NCBI RefSeq assembly: GCF_010682065.1
Contig: NZ_JAAGWG010000015.1
Coordinates: forward strand, 62,001-126,000
Length of the DNA stretch: 64,000 bases
Reading direction: 5' to 3'
From: Blastococcus saxobsidens
GTDB taxonomy: Bacteria > Actinomycetota > Actinomycetes > Mycobacteriales > Geodermatophilaceae
This document shows positions 47,455 to 56,573 of this stretch, one piece after another (position 1 is the stretch's first letter; each line of letters starts with the position of its first letter). Position numbers and translations under genes: made by a program. The notes under the pieces are model-generated. The model saw nothing but the letters and a program-made list of their open reading frames with translations, did no database searches and was not told where the DNA came from.

Positions 47455-48495
47455 GTGAGTCGCCCCCGTCCGCTCGTTCCGCGCAGCGATCCCGCCGACA
47501 GCGTGCGCGTCGTCGGGGAGTTCGGCGTGATCGCCCGCGTGCTCGCCCGCTCCGGCACCGCGGCGGCCGCCGAGGTGGGGCCCGGTGACGACGCCGCGGT
47601 GGTGCGGGCCGCCGACGGGCGCGTCGTCGTCACCACCGACGTGCTGGTCGAGGGCCGGCACTTCCGGCGCGACTGGTCCTCGGCCGAGGACATCGGGCAC
47701 AAGGCGGCCGCCGCCAACCTGGCCGACGTCGCTGCGATGGGGGCGACGACGACCGCGCTGGTGGTCGGGCTGGCGTGCCCGCCGGACACCCCGACGGGCT
47801 GGCTCGAGGGCGTGGCCACCGGCATGGCCGACGAGTGCGCGCCGATGGGCGCCGCCGTCGTCGGTGGTGACACCGTCGCGTCGGCCCCGGACAGCGCCGG
47901 CGTGGTGCTCTCGGTGACCGCGCTGGGCGACCTCGGTGGGCGGACCCCGGTGCGGCGCTCGGGGGCGCGTGCCGGGCAGGTCGTGGCGCTGGCCGGGCGG
48001 CTGGGCTGGTCGGCGGCGGGGCTGGCGGTGCTGCGGCGGGGCTTCTCCAGCCCGGTGGCCGTCGTCGCCGCGCACCGGCGGCCCACGCCGCCGTACGCCG
48101 CCGGACCGGCCGCCGCGGACGCCGGGGCCTCGGCGATGTGCGACGTGAGCGACGGCCTGGTGGCCGACGCCGGGCACCTGGCGCGCGACAGCGGGGTGGT
48201 GATCGACCTGGACTCGGCGGCGCTGGCCGCGGCGTGCCTGGAGCCGGTCGGGCCGCTGCAGCAGGTGGGCTCGGCGCTGGGGGTGGACCCGATGGCGTGG
48301 GTGCTCAGCGGCGGGGAGGACCACGCCCTGCTGGCCACCTTCCCGCCGAAGGCGGTGCTGCCCCCCGGGTGGACGGTGATCGGCGCGGTGCGTGCGCCGG
48401 GCAGGGAACCGGGTGTGCGGGTGGACGGCCGCCCGGCGGCCGAGGCGCTCCACGACGTGGGCGCGGAGAGGGCGGGACATGTCCACTTCGGCTGA
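47455..48495 (+). CDS. thiL: Thiamine-monophosphate kinase
   Basis: A 346-residue PurM-like ATP-dependent kinase making thiamine diphosphate. VGEFGVIARVLARS, EVGPGDDAAVVRAADG, VTTDVLVEGRHFRRDW, ANLADVAAMGATTTALVVGL, VVGGDTVASAPDS and MCDVSDGLVADAGHLARDSG are the metal- and substrate-binding segments. GTG 47455 has GGAGGA correctly spaced. The last 17 bp overlap the start of the acetyltransferase gene. Confidence 0.95.
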   Translation: MSRPRPLVPRSDPADSVRVVGEFGVIARVLARSGTAAAAEVGPGDDAAVVRAADGRVVVTTDVLVEGRHFRRDWSSAEDIGHKAAAANLADVAAMGATTTALVVGLACPPDTPTGWLEGVATGMADECAPMGAAVVGGDTVASAPDSAGVVLSVTALGDLGGRTPVRRSGARAGQVVALAGRLGWSAAGLAVLRRGFSSPVAVVAAHRRPTPPYAAGPAAADAGASAMCDVSDGLVADAGHLARDSGVVIDLDSAALAAACLEPVGPLQQVGSALGVDPMAWVLSGGEDHALLATFPPKAVLPPGWTVIGAVRAPGREPGVRVDGRPAAEALHDVGAERAGHVHFG

Positions 48496-49012
48496 GCGGG
48501 TGCTGCGCGACGGGTCGGTGGCCCGGCTGCGCCCGGTGCCCTACGACGACCCGCTGGCGCAGGCGCTGGTCGAGGCGGTGCAGCAGGAGTACGTCGCGCG
48601 GTACGGCGGCCGCGACGCCGCTCCCGTCGACCCCGCGGAGTTCCTGCCCCCGGCCGGGCTGTTCCTCGTCGCCGAGGTCGGCGGCGTGCCGGCCGGGTGC
48701 GGGGCGTGGCGGGTCTACCCGCCCGGCGGGGTGGAGATCAAGCGGGTCTACGTGGCGCCGGCCTTCCGCCGGCTGGGCCTGGCCCAGACGGTCATGGCAG
48801 AGCTGGAGTCCTCCGCCGTCCGCGCGGGGCACCGGTCGGTGGTGCTCAACACCGGCGACAAGCAGCCGGAGGCGGTGGCGCTGTACGGGGAGCTCGGCTA
48901 CCTGCCCGTCGAGGGCTACGGGGTGTACGCGTGCTCGACCGACGCGGTCTTCCTGGGCAAGGCGCTGGCCGCCGAGCTGCCGGCGGAGGAGGGGGAGTCG
49001 TGGGCATCGTGA
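48479..49012 (+). CDS. GNAT-family N-acetyltransferase
   Basis: A 177-residue GNAT enzyme. The acetyl-CoA motif A is visible as EIKRVYVAPAFRRLGLAQTV, followed by AGHRSVVLNTGDKQPEAVAL and YGELGYLPVEGYGVYACS. The N-terminus SAERVLRDGSVARLRPVPYD is typical. The acceptor is unknown. It lies between thiL and a kinase-like gene with overlaps on both sides, so the three are one unit. Confidence 0.88.
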   Translation: MSTSAERVLRDGSVARLRPVPYDDPLAQALVEAVQQEYVARYGGRDAAPVDPAEFLPPAGLFLVAEVGGVPAGCGAWRVYPPGGVEIKRVYVAPAFRRLGLAQTVMAELESSAVRAGHRSVVLNTGDKQPEAVALYGELGYLPVEGYGVYACSTDAVFLGKALAAELPAEEGESWAS

Positions 49013-49626
49013 CCGTCTCGGCGTCCTACGGAGCGGCGGGCGCGGAGATCGCGCCGGCGGTGGCCGACCGGCTCGGGCTGCCCTTCCACGACCGGGCGAT
49101 CCCCGGGCGGGTGGCCGGCCGGCTGGGGGTCCCGGTGGCCGAGGCCGAGGCCAACGACGAGACCGTCGTGCGCGGCCTCTGGCGGCTGGTGGCCTCGCTG
49201 GGCACCATGCCCGACCCCGTGGGTGCCGTCGTCCCCGGGACGCCGCTGCCCGACGCGCGGGCCTACCGCGAGCAGACCGAGCGGGTCCTCGCCGAGATCG
49301 CCGAGGGCGACGGCGGGGTGGTGCTGGGCCGAGCCGCGGCGATGGTGCTGCGCGACAGGCCCGATGCGCTGCACGTGCGGCTGGACGGACCGCGGGAGCA
49401 GCGGCTGTCGTCGGCCGTGGCCCGCTCGGGGCGTCCGCGCGAGGAGGTGGCCCGGGAACTGGCCGCCGCCGACCGGGGGCGGGAGGCCTACGTGCGGCAC
49501 TTCTACCGCTGCGACCCGGCCGAGGCCAGGCACTACCACCTCGTCGTGGACACCACGGCGCTGCCGCTGGAGACCGGCATCGAGCTGGTCGTCGCCGCCG
49601 CGCGCGGGCGGGGCATCGGCCGGTAG
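49000..49626 (+). CDS. Cytidylate kinase-like family protein
   Basis: A 208-residue P-loop-related protein of the cytidylate-kinase-like 2 group: VTVSASYGAAGAEIAPAVAD (Walker A analogue), RLGLPFHDRAIPGRVAGRLG, GGVVLGRAAAMVLRDRPDAL, HVRLDGPREQRLSSAVARSG and YVRHFYRCDPAEARHYHLVV. The substrate is not known; most members have no demonstrated CMP kinase activity. GTG 49000 or GTG 49009 may start it; the latter makes a GTGA overlap. Confidence 0.8.
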   Translation: MGIVTVSASYGAAGAEIAPAVADRLGLPFHDRAIPGRVAGRLGVPVAEAEANDETVVRGLWRLVASLGTMPDPVGAVVPGTPLPDARAYREQTERVLAEIAEGDGGVVLGRAAAMVLRDRPDALHVRLDGPREQRLSSAVARSGRPREEVARELAAADRGREAYVRHFYRCDPAEARHYHLVVDTTALPLETGIELVVAAARGRGIGR

Positions 49627-49640
49627 CCCGCGCGCACGAA

Positions 49641-49672
49641 GAACCCCGGGGGTCCGAGGACCTCCGGGGTTC
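49641..49672. terminator. Bidirectional terminator between the kinase-like gene and rpmB
   Basis: GAACCCCGGGGGTCC pairs with GGACCTCCGGGGTTC (14 of 15 positions) around a minimal loop, followed by TCTGT. It lies between convergent genes and can serve both. Confidence 0.75.
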
Positions 49673-49703
49673 TGTCGATCAGCGGGGCGCGGAGCCCCCG
49701 AGC

Positions 49704-49895
49704 TCAGGCGCGGACGACCTTGCCGGCGCGGATGCACGAGGTGCACGCGTTGATCCGGCGACGGTTGCCGGGGGCGATCAGCGCCCGCACGGACTGGATG
49801 TTCGGGTTCCAACGGCGCGGCGTGCGCCGGTGCGAGTGCGACACCGACATACCGAAACCGGGGCCCTTGCCACACACATCGCAGTTGGCAGCCAC
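49704..49895 (-). CDS. rpmB: 50S ribosomal protein L28, zinc-binding form
   Basis: A 63-residue L28: AANCDVCGKGPGFGMSVSHS, HRRTPRRWNPNIQSVRALI and RRINACTSCIRAGKVVRA. Two CxxC pairs (CDVC, CTSC) make this the zinc-ribbon (C+) paralogue. Zinc-free L28 paralogues are the ones induced in zinc limitation, so this should be the zinc-replete form. GTG 49895 has GGGAG 9 nt upstream. Confidence 0.97.
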   Translation of the reverse strand: MAANCDVCGKGPGFGMSVSHSHRRTPRRWNPNIQSVRALIAPGNRRRINACTSCIRAGKVVRA

Positions 49896-49966
49896 GGTTG
49901 ATCACTCCCAGAAGAATCGTTCACAGACGGCGGGGCAAGGCAGCACCCGCGACAAGACCGTCCAAC

Positions 49967-49972
49967 ACTCTA
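49967..49972 (-). promoter_or_regulatory. -10 box of rpmB
   Basis: TAGAGT on the minus strand, about 70 nt upstream of the rpmB start, inside an AT-rich patch of the 185-bp divergent gap. No -35 is recognised. Confidence 0.4.
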
Positions 49973-50068
49973 ACCGGTTCTCCGGCGGGGCGTCGCGGCA
50001 CCCTCCCGGCGGGGCACGTTCGGGCGGTCCTCCAGCCGATGATGCCCGATCCTGTCGGCCCGGGTGGG

Positions 50069-50074
50069 TAGCCT
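50069..50074 (+). promoter_or_regulatory. -10 box of the fakA-like/recG operon, leaderless
   Basis: TAGCCT ends 6 nt before GTG 50081, with no ribosome-binding site between. It probably drives the chain through sepIVA. Confidence 0.45.
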
Positions 50075-50080
50075 TCCCCC

Positions 50081-51676
50081 GTGCTGACGGCGCTGGACGA
50101 CGCCGCGGTCGGTCAGTGGTGCCGCGCCGCGGTCGAGGCGCTGTCCGGCGCCAGGAGCCGGCTCGACGAGCTGAACGTCTTCCCGGTCCCCGACGGGGAC
50201 ACCGGCACCAACCTCCTGCACACCGCGGAGGGTGCGCTCGCGGCCCTGGACTCCGCGGGTGGGCGGGAGGCGACCTGGCCGGTCCTGGCCCGTGGCGCGG
50301 TGCTCGCCGCCCGAGGGAACTCCGGCACGATCCTGGCCCAGCTGCTGCGCGGTCTGGCCGACCAGCTGACCGCGCAGCCGCCCGCGGAGGGGCCGGCGTT
50401 CGCCGCCGCCCTGCAGAAGGCGGCCGACGGCGCCTACGCCGCCGTCGCCGACCCCGAGGAGGGCACCTTCCTGACCGTCGCCCGGGCTGCCGGCGAAGCG
50501 GCCGTGGCGGCCGTCGACGACGGCGCGGGCGAGCTCGCCGCCGTCGTGCGCGCCGCGGCCGACGGCGCCCGGGTGGCCCTCGACCGCACGCCCGGGCAGC
50601 TGGCCGCGCTGCGCGAGGCCGGCGTGGTCGACGCGGGCGGCGCGGGGCTGTGCCTCGTGCTCGACGCCCTCGTGCGCACCGTCACCGGCGTCGAGCCGGT
50701 GCGCCCGGCCCTGGCGCTGCCCGAGCACCACCACCGGCACGAGCACGCCCCGCACCAGCCCCCGCCCGGTCCGGGCAGCGAGGTGCAGTACCTGCTGGCC
50801 GACGCCGACGAGGCGGCGGTCGAACGGCTGCAGCAGCGGCTGGCCGCCCTCGGCGACAGCCTCGTGGTCGTCGGGGTGGACACCCCCACCGGCCGGGAGT
50901 GGAACGTGCACGTCCACGTCTCCGACGTCGGAGCCGCCATCGAGGCCGGCATCGAGGCCGGCCGCCCGCACCGCATCTCGGTCACCCCGCTTGCGCCCGT
51001 GTGGCACCCGGAAGCGGTGCCCGGACGGCGCGCGGTCGTCGCCGTCGTGCACAGCGACGGCCTGGCGGCGTTGTTCGCCGCCGAGGGCGCGCGGGTCGTC
51101 GTCTGCGGCGAGGGTGGCGTCACCGAGGACGACATCCACGCCGAGATCCTCGCCTCGGGGGGTGAGGAGGTGGTCGTCCTGCCCAACGACGCCGGCCTCC
51201 TGCCCGTGGCCTCGCGGGCGGCCACCCGCGCCCGGGAGACCGGCCGGGAGGTCGGCGTGGTCCCGACGCGCTCCCCGGTGCAGGGGCTGGCCGCCGTCGC
51301 CGTCGCCGATGCCGAGCGACGCTTCGGCGACGACGTCATCGCCATGGCCGAGGCCGCCGCGGCGACCCGGTGGGCCGAGGTGACAGTCGCCGACCAGGAG
51401 GCGCTCACCTCGGCGGGCCGGTGCCACCCCGGCGACGTCCTTGGCTCCGCCGAGGGCGACGTCGTCGTGATCGGTCCCGACGTCGCCGCCGTCGCCTGCG
51501 ACCTGCTGGACCGGCTGCTCTCGGCCGGCGGCGAGATGGCCACCCTGGTCGTCGGGGAGGACGAGGAGCTGGGCGCCACCGTCTGCGCCCACCTGTCCTC
51601 GGCCCACCCGACGGTCGAGGTCGTCCGCTACGGCGGTGGTCCCAGCTCGCTGCCCCTGCAGATCGGGGTGGAGTGA
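50081..51676 (+). CDS. DAK2 domain (fatty acid kinase FakA-like) protein
   Basis: A 531-residue protein. The N-terminal DhaL/DAK2 domain (about 1-200) has the Mg-ATP motif LNVFPVPDGDTGTNLLHT, then ARGNSGTILAQLLRGLADQL and GVVDAGGAGLCLVLDALV. The C-terminal FakA-type domain follows, with a His-rich linker (EHHHRHEHAPHQ) near residue 215. Such proteins phosphorylate DegV/FakB-bound fatty acids in Firmicutes; the actinobacterial role is less clear. The location before recG is conserved in mycobacteria (Rv2974c position). Its stop overlaps the recG start. Confidence 0.88.
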   Translation: MLTALDDAAVGQWCRAAVEALSGARSRLDELNVFPVPDGDTGTNLLHTAEGALAALDSAGGREATWPVLARGAVLAARGNSGTILAQLLRGLADQLTAQPPAEGPAFAAALQKAADGAYAAVADPEEGTFLTVARAAGEAAVAAVDDGAGELAAVVRAAADGARVALDRTPGQLAALREAGVVDAGGAGLCLVLDALVRTVTGVEPVRPALALPEHHHRHEHAPHQPPPGPGSEVQYLLADADEAAVERLQQRLAALGDSLVVVGVDTPTGREWNVHVHVSDVGAAIEAGIEAGRPHRISVTPLAPVWHPEAVPGRRAVVAVVHSDGLAALFAAEGARVVVCGEGGVTEDDIHAEILASGGEEVVVLPNDAGLLPVASRAATRARETGREVGVVPTRSPVQGLAAVAVADAERRFGDDVIAMAEAAAATRWAEVTVADQEALTSAGRCHPGDVLGSAEGDVVVIGPDVAAVACDLLDRLLSAGGEMATLVVGEDEELGATVCAHLSSAHPTVEVVRYGGGPSSLPLQIGVE

Positions 51677-53871
51677 GCGTGGCGGTCACCCTCGGGACCC
51701 CGCTGTCGAAGGTCCTCGGCCCCAAGACGGCCACCGGCATGGCCGACCAGCTCGGGCTGCACACCGTCCTGGACCTGCTCCGGCACTACCCGCGCCGCTA
51801 CGCCCGGCGCGGTGAGCAGGCCGACCTCGCCGACGTCCAGGTGGGTGACCGGGTCACCGTGCTGGCGCAGGTCCGGAGCGTGACCAGCCGGCCGATGCGC
51901 AACCGCCGGGGCTCGCTCACCGAGGTCGTCGTGGGCGACGGCAGCGGGCGCATGAAGCTGGTCTTCTTCAACCACCGGCACGGGCAGCTGAAGGTCAACG
52001 CCTGGGGGATGTTCGCCGGCACCGTGGGGGAGTACCGCGGGGAGAAGCAGTTCGCCCACCCCGACATGCACCTGCTCGACAGCAGCGACGACGAGACCGA
52101 CTGGGCGCGGGCGCTGGTGCCGATCTACCCGGCGAGCAAGGACGTCTCCAGCTGGGTCATCCAGAAGTCGGTCAAGCTGCTGCTGGGGGCGGGCGGTGGG
52201 TTCGGCGAGCTGATCGAGGACCCGCTGCCGGAGGAGATCCGCGCCCGCCACGGGCTGCTGCCCCTGGCCTCGGCGCTGCTCGACATCCACCGCCCCACCA
52301 CCACCGAGGACGTCGAGCGCGCCGAGCAGCGGCTCAAGTGGGACGAGGCGCTCACCCTCCAGCTGACCCTGGCCGCCCGGCGCCGCGCCGCCGCGCTCGA
52401 GCCGGGCATCTCCCGCCCGCGGCGGGCCGGCGGCCTGCTCGACGCCGTCGATGCCGCCCTGCCGTTCGCCCTCACCGAGGGGCAGCGCGAGGTGGGCGAG
52501 GAGCTGGCCGCCGAGCTCGACCGGGACCAGCCGATGCACCGGCTGCTGCAGGGCGAGGTCGGCTCCGGCAAGACGGTGGTGGCGCTGCGCGCCATGGCCC
52601 AGGTCGTCGACGCCGGCGGCCAGGCGGCGCTGCTGGCCCCCACCGAGGTCCTCGCCGCCCAGCACGTCCGCGGCATCCGCGCCCTGCTGGGGCCGCTCGG
52701 TCGCGCGGGGGAGATCGACGGGGACCCCGCCGGCACGCGGGTCACCCTGCTCACCGGGTCGCTGAAGGCCGCCGCCAAGCGGGAGGCGCGGGCCGAGGTG
52801 GCCGAGGGGCGGGCCGGCATCGTCGTCGGTACCCATGCGCTGCTGCAGGAGGGCGTGGAGTTCGCCGACCTCGGGCTGGTCGTCGTCGACGAGCAGCACC
52901 GGTTCGGTGTGGAGCAGCGGGACGCCCTGCGGGCCAAGGGCAGCCGGCCGCCGCACGTGCTCGTCATGACCGCCACCCCGATCCCGCGGACGGTGGCGAT
53001 GACCGTCTACGGCGACCTGGAGATCTCCACCCTGCGCCAGCTGCCGAGCGGCCGCGGCGGGGTGTCCAGCTCCGTCGTCCCGGTGGTGGAGAAGCCCGGC
53101 TGGCTGGACCGGGCCTGGGAGCGGCTGCGCGAGGAGGTCGCCGCCGGCCGGCAGGCCTACGTCGTCTGCCCACGGATCGGCGACGTCACGGGCGCCGAGG
53201 ACGAGCCCGAGGACGCCGACGGCGCCCCGCCGGACGAGGACGGGCGCAGCGACCGGCGGCCGCCGCTGGCCGTCCTGGACGTCGCCGAGGCGCTGCGTGC
53301 CGGCCCGCTGGCCGGGCTGCGGCTCGAGGTCCTGCACGGCCGCATGACGCCCGAGGAGAAGGACGGCGTCATGCGCGCCTTCGCCGCGGGTGAGACCGAC
53401 GTGCTCGTGGCCACGACCGTCGTCGAGGTCGGTGTCGACGTCCCCAACGCCACGGTGATGGTGGTCCTGGACGCCGACCGGTTCGGCGTCAGCCAGCTGC
53501 ACCAGCTGCGCGGCCGGGTCGCCCGGAGCAAGCACGCGGGGCTCTGCCTGCTGGTCACCGAGGCCCCGTCGGCCTCGCCCACCGGGCAGCGGCTGGCCGC
53601 CGTCGCCTCCACCTCCGACGGCTTCGAGCTGGCCCGGCTGGACCTGGAGACCCGGCGCGAGGGCGACGTCCTGGGCGCGGCGCAGTCCGGCCGGCGCTCG
53701 GGGATCAAGCTGCTCTCGCTGCTGGCGGACGAGGAGCTCATCGCCGAGGCCCGCGGCGAGGCGACCGCGCTGCTGTCCACCGACCGGGGCCTGGCCGACC
53801 ACCCCGGGCTGGCCGCCGAGGTCGCGGCGCTGGCCACCGACGAGCGCGCCGAATGGCTGGAGAAGGCATGA
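51673..53871 (+). CDS. recG: ATP-dependent DNA helicase RecG
   Basis: A 732-residue branch-migration helicase that rescues stalled forks. An OB-fold wedge domain (about 60-165) precedes the motor. Motif I is GEVGSGKTVVALRAM (from about 294), motif II is VVVDEQHRFGVEQRDAL, motif III is VMTATPIPRTVAMTVYG, and motif VI is HQLRGRVARSKHAGLC. An acidic insertion of about 25 residues (EDEPEDADGAPPDEDG) lies between the two motor halves. GTG 51673 overlaps the preceding stop; rsmD overlaps its own. Confidence 0.96.
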   Translation: MSVAVTLGTPLSKVLGPKTATGMADQLGLHTVLDLLRHYPRRYARRGEQADLADVQVGDRVTVLAQVRSVTSRPMRNRRGSLTEVVVGDGSGRMKLVFFNHRHGQLKVNAWGMFAGTVGEYRGEKQFAHPDMHLLDSSDDETDWARALVPIYPASKDVSSWVIQKSVKLLLGAGGGFGELIEDPLPEEIRARHGLLPLASALLDIHRPTTTEDVERAEQRLKWDEALTLQLTLAARRRAAALEPGISRPRRAGGLLDAVDAALPFALTEGQREVGEELAAELDRDQPMHRLLQGEVGSGKTVVALRAMAQVVDAGGQAALLAPTEVLAAQHVRGIRALLGPLGRAGEIDGDPAGTRVTLLTGSLKAAAKREARAEVAEGRAGIVVGTHALLQEGVEFADLGLVVVDEQHRFGVEQRDALRAKGSRPPHVLVMTATPIPRTVAMTVYGDLEISTLRQLPSGRGGVSSSVVPVVEKPGWLDRAWERLREEVAAGRQAYVVCPRIGDVTGAEDEPEDADGAPPDEDGRSDRRPPLAVLDVAEALRAGPLAGLRLEVLHGRMTPEEKDGVMRAFAAGETDVLVATTVVEVGVDVPNATVMVVLDADRFGVSQLHQLRGRVARSKHAGLCLLVTEAPSASPTGQRLAAVASTSDGFELARLDLETRREGDVLGAAQSGRRSGIKLLSLLADEELIAEARGEATALLSTDRGLADHPGLAAEVAALATDERAEWLEKA

Positions 53872-54422
53872 CCCGGTTGATCGCGGGGGTCGCGGGCGGC
53901 CGGCGGCTCAAGGTGCCCAGGACCGGCGTGCGGCCCACCGGCGACAAGGCCCGCGGTGGCCTCTTCAACTCCCTGGGCTCCCTGCTCGACCTCGAGGGCG
54001 CCGCCGTCCTGGACCTCTACGCCGGCTCCGGCGCGCTCGGGCTGGAGGCGCTCTCGCGCGGGGCGACCAGCGTCGTCTTCGTCGAGTCCGGGCCCGGCGT
54101 GCTCCCCGTCCTGCGGGAGAACCTCGCCACGGTCGGGCTCCCCGGGGGCCGGGTGGTCGCCGGCTCGGTGCCCACCGTCGTCGCCGCCCCGGCACCGCAA
54201 CCGTTCGACGTCGTCCTCGCCGACCCGCCCTACGCCGTCCCCGTCGAGGAGGTGGAGGGGGTGCTCCGCGCCCTGGTCGACGGCGGGTGGCTGGCGCCCG
54301 GTGGGGTGGTCGTGGTCGAGCGGGCCAGCCGCGAGGATCCCTTCGAGTGGCCGACACCCCTGGAAGGACTGCGCGAACGGCGCTACGGCGAGGCCGTGCT
54401 CCGGTACGGTCGGCGTCCGTGA
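53868..54422 (+). CDS. rsmD: 16S rRNA (guanine(966)-N2)-methyltransferase
   Basis: A 184-residue SAM-dependent methyltransferase acting on small-subunit rRNA. TRLIAGVAGGRRLKVPRTGV, RPTGDKARGGLFNSLGSLLD, the SAM loop VLDLYAGSGALGLEALSRG and the catalytic ADPPYAVPVEEV are all present. ATG 53868 overlaps the recG stop and its own stop overlaps coaD, in the conserved recG-rsmD-coaD order. Confidence 0.94.
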   Translation: MTRLIAGVAGGRRLKVPRTGVRPTGDKARGGLFNSLGSLLDLEGAAVLDLYAGSGALGLEALSRGATSVVFVESGPGVLPVLRENLATVGLPGGRVVAGSVPTVVAAPAPQPFDVVLADPPYAVPVEEVEGVLRALVDGGWLAPGGVVVVERASREDPFEWPTPLEGLRERRYGEAVLRYGRRP

Positions 54423-54904
54423 GACGTGCCGTCTGCCCAGGATCGTTCGACCCTGTCACCAACGGGCACGTCGACGTCATCTCCCGGGCGGCCGCCCTCT
54501 ACGACGAACTGGTCGTGGCGGTGCTGGTGAACCCCGGCAAGGCGGGGCTGTTCTCCGTCGAGGAGCGCATGGAGCTGCTGCGCGACGCGGTGGCCGACCT
54601 GCCCAACGTCACCGTCGACAGCTTCCAGGGACTGCTGGTCGACTACTGCCGCACCCACGAGATCCCGGTGATCGTCAAGGGGCTGCGGGCGGTCAGCGAC
54701 TTCGAGTACGAGCTGCAGATGGCGCAGATGAACCGTGAGCTGGCCTCGATCGAGACGCTCTTCGTGCCCACCGCGCCGCAGGTCGGCCACCTCTCGTCCA
54801 GCCTGGTGAAGCAGATCGCCACCTTCGGCGGCGACGTCTCCCGGCTGGTGCCCAAGGCCGTGTTCGACCGGCTGGCGGAGCGCACCGGACGGGCGGAGAA
54901 GTGA
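54419..54904 (+). CDS. coaD: Phosphopantetheine adenylyltransferase
   Basis: A 161-residue nucleotidyltransferase of coenzyme A synthesis. The substrate motif AVCPGSFDPVTNGHVDVISR opens the protein; LRAVSDFEYELQMAQMNREL and the C-terminal GHLSSSLVKQIATFGGDVS correspond to the phosphopantetheine and ATP sites. Normal length. GTG 54419 overlaps the rsmD stop, and sepIVA begins inside its stop codon. Confidence 0.96.
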   Translation: MRRAVCPGSFDPVTNGHVDVISRAAALYDELVVAVLVNPGKAGLFSVEERMELLRDAVADLPNVTVDSFQGLLVDYCRTHEIPVIVKGLRAVSDFEYELQMAQMNRELASIETLFVPTAPQVGHLSSSLVKQIATFGGDVSRLVPKAVFDRLAERTGRAEK

Positions 54905-55581
54905 CCCGCCCGAAGCGGCTGGCCACCACCGAGGTCGTCTACCGGCTGTACGAGACCGTCGACGAGCTGACGACGGTCATCGAGAACGCCCGCAGCGTGC
55001 CGATGTCGAGCTCCTGCATGGTTCCCCGCGACCACGTGCTGGACCTGCTCGACGACCTCCGCGAGTCGCTGCCGGAGGACGTGCAGGCCGCCGGCGCCAT
55101 CGTCGAGCAGCGCACCGAGATCCTCCAGCAGGCCCAGGCCGAGGCCGAGCGCCTCACCGGCCGGACCCGCACCGAGAGCGAGCAGCTGGTCGTGCAGGCC
55201 CGCCGGCAGCGCGACGAGATCCTGGGCACCGCCCGGCGGCAGCGCGACGAGCTGCTGGCCGCCGCGCAGGCCGACGCCGAGCAGATCCTGCTCGAGGCGG
55301 AGGCCGAGGCCGAGGCGCTGCTGGCCGAGGGGCGCCGGCTGCAGGACCAGATGATCGCCGAGGCGCAGACCGAGCACGAGCGGCTGATCACCGAGACCGA
55401 GGTCTACCGCAGCGCCGTCGACCGCGCCGACGAGCTCGGCGCGCAGTCGCACGCCGACGCCGCCCGCATGCGCGCCGAGGTGGACGAGTACGTCGACACC
55501 CGGCTCGCGGAGTTCGGCACGACGCTGGAGCGCATGCTCCGTTCGGTGGAGAAGGCCCGCACCACCCTCCGGGAGCCCTAG
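54901..55581 (+). CDS. sepIVA: DivIVA-like coiled-coil septation protein
   Basis: A 226-residue protein, almost entirely coiled coil from about residue 60 to 200 with Ala/Glu/Gln/Arg heptads (EQRTEILQQAQAEAERLTGR, RRQRDELLAAAQADAEQILL). The N-terminal segment RLYETVDELTTVIENARSVP and SSSCMVPRDHVLDLLDDLRE resembles the DivIVA-family protein SepIVA of mycobacteria, which occupies the same place between coaD and the DUF177 gene and is needed for septation and polar growth. Assigned from similarity plus position. Confidence 0.82.
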   Translation: MTRPKRLATTEVVYRLYETVDELTTVIENARSVPMSSSCMVPRDHVLDLLDDLRESLPEDVQAAGAIVEQRTEILQQAQAEAERLTGRTRTESEQLVVQARRQRDEILGTARRQRDELLAAAQADAEQILLEAEAEAEALLAEGRRLQDQMIAEAQTEHERLITETEVYRSAVDRADELGAQSHADAARMRAEVDEYVDTRLAEFGTTLERMLRSVEKARTTLREP

Positions 55582-55649
55582 AGGGACACCCTGCTCCCCA
55601 GCGTCCGCAAGCTCACAGCGGGACCCTGAAGGGGGCCGGAGGGATCGGG

Positions 55650-55655
55650 TAGGCT
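55650..55655 (+). promoter_or_regulatory. -10 box of the DUF177-rpmF-rnc operon
   Basis: TAGGCT in the 148-bp gap after sepIVA, predicting a start near 55662. The rest of this gap shows no terminator with a T-run. Confidence 0.45.
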
Positions 55656-55729
55656 CGTTCCCTGGTCCGACCCCCGTGGCTTCCGCCCCGGCCGGGCACC
55701 CTTCCCGCTCACCGACCGCGAGTACCGAC

Positions 55730-56365
55730 ATGCCTGCTTCCCTGCCGCACCGCACCGGCGCCCCGTCCGCCCAGGACCGGCGTCCCGCCGCCAACCCCTG
55801 GAAGGTCGACCTCCGGGAGCTCGGGCGGCGCGCGGGCTCCATGCAGGAGCTGGACCGGACGGCGCCCGCGCCGGGCGACTGGCGGGTCGAGCTCCTCGGC
55901 GTCCCCGAGGGCGCGGAGGCCCAGCTGCGGCTCCGACTGGAGTCGGTCATGGAGGGCGTGCTGGTCACCGGCGAGATCGAGGTGCCCGTCGTGGGTTCCT
56001 GCGCCCGGTGCCTGGAGCCCATCGAGGACAGCCTCCGGCTCGACGTCCAGGAGCTGTACGCCTACTCCGGCAGCACCACCGAGGCCACGAGCGAGGAGGA
56101 CGAGGTGCGCCGGATCGAGGGCGACTTCCTCGACCTCGAGCCGTTGGCGCGCGACACCGTCGTCCTGAGCCTCCCGCTGGCCCCGGTCTGCACCGAGGAC
56201 TGCGCCGGCCTGTGCGTCGGCTGCGGTCAGCGGCTCGACGACCTGCCCGCCGACCACTCGCACGAGATCATCGACGCCCGCTGGGCCGGTCTCGCCGCGA
56301 AGTTCGGCACCCCTGCTTCCTCGTCGGGCACCCCCGACGAATCCACCACCCCAGAGGAGAACTGA
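55730..56365 (+). CDS. DUF177 (YceD family) protein
   Basis: A 211-residue protein. [40 protein letters not shown], then a zinc-ribbon-like set: [14 protein letters not shown] with [20 protein letters not shown]. YceD-family genes precede rpmF in most bacteria and are linked to 23S rRNA/large-subunit accumulation. ATG 55730 is chosen; an in-frame GTG at 55676 would add 18 residues and is compatible with the promoter. rpmF follows 2 nt after the stop. Confidence 0.9.
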   Translation: MPASLPHRTGAPSAQDRRPAANPWKVDLRELGRRAGSMQELDRTAPAPGDWRVELLGVPEGAEAQLRLRLESVMEGVLVTGEIEVPVVGSCARCLEPIEDSLRLDVQELYAYSGSTTEATSEEDEVRRIEGDFLDLEPLARDTVVLSLPLAPVCTEDCAGLCVGCGQRLDDLPADHSHEIIDARWAGLAAKFGTPASSSGTPDESTTPEEN

Positions 56366-56367
56366 TC

Positions 56368-56547
56368 GTGGCTGTCCCGAAGCGGAAGATGTCGCGCGCC
56401 AACACGCGCATGCGCCGGTCGCAGTGGAAGGCCACCGCGCCGACCCTGTCGCCGTGCCCGAACCGCGCCTGCGGTGAGCTCAAGCCCCCGCACCAGGCGT
56501 GCCCGACGTGCGGCCAGTACGACGGCCGTCAGGTCCTCTCGGTCTGA
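56368..56547 (+). CDS. rpmF: 50S ribosomal protein L32
   Basis: A 59-residue L32: [20 protein letters not shown], then [20 protein letters not shown] and [13 protein letters not shown]. Cysteines in CPNRAC and CPTC form a zinc ribbon with slightly unusual first spacing. GTG 56368 follows GAGGAG in the end of the DUF177 gene. Confidence 0.97.
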   Translation: MAVPKRKMSRANTRMRRSQWKATAPTLSPCPNRACGELKPPHQACPTCGQYDGRQVLSV

Positions 56548-56573
56548 TCACCGGAACCCGCACCGCCACCGCC

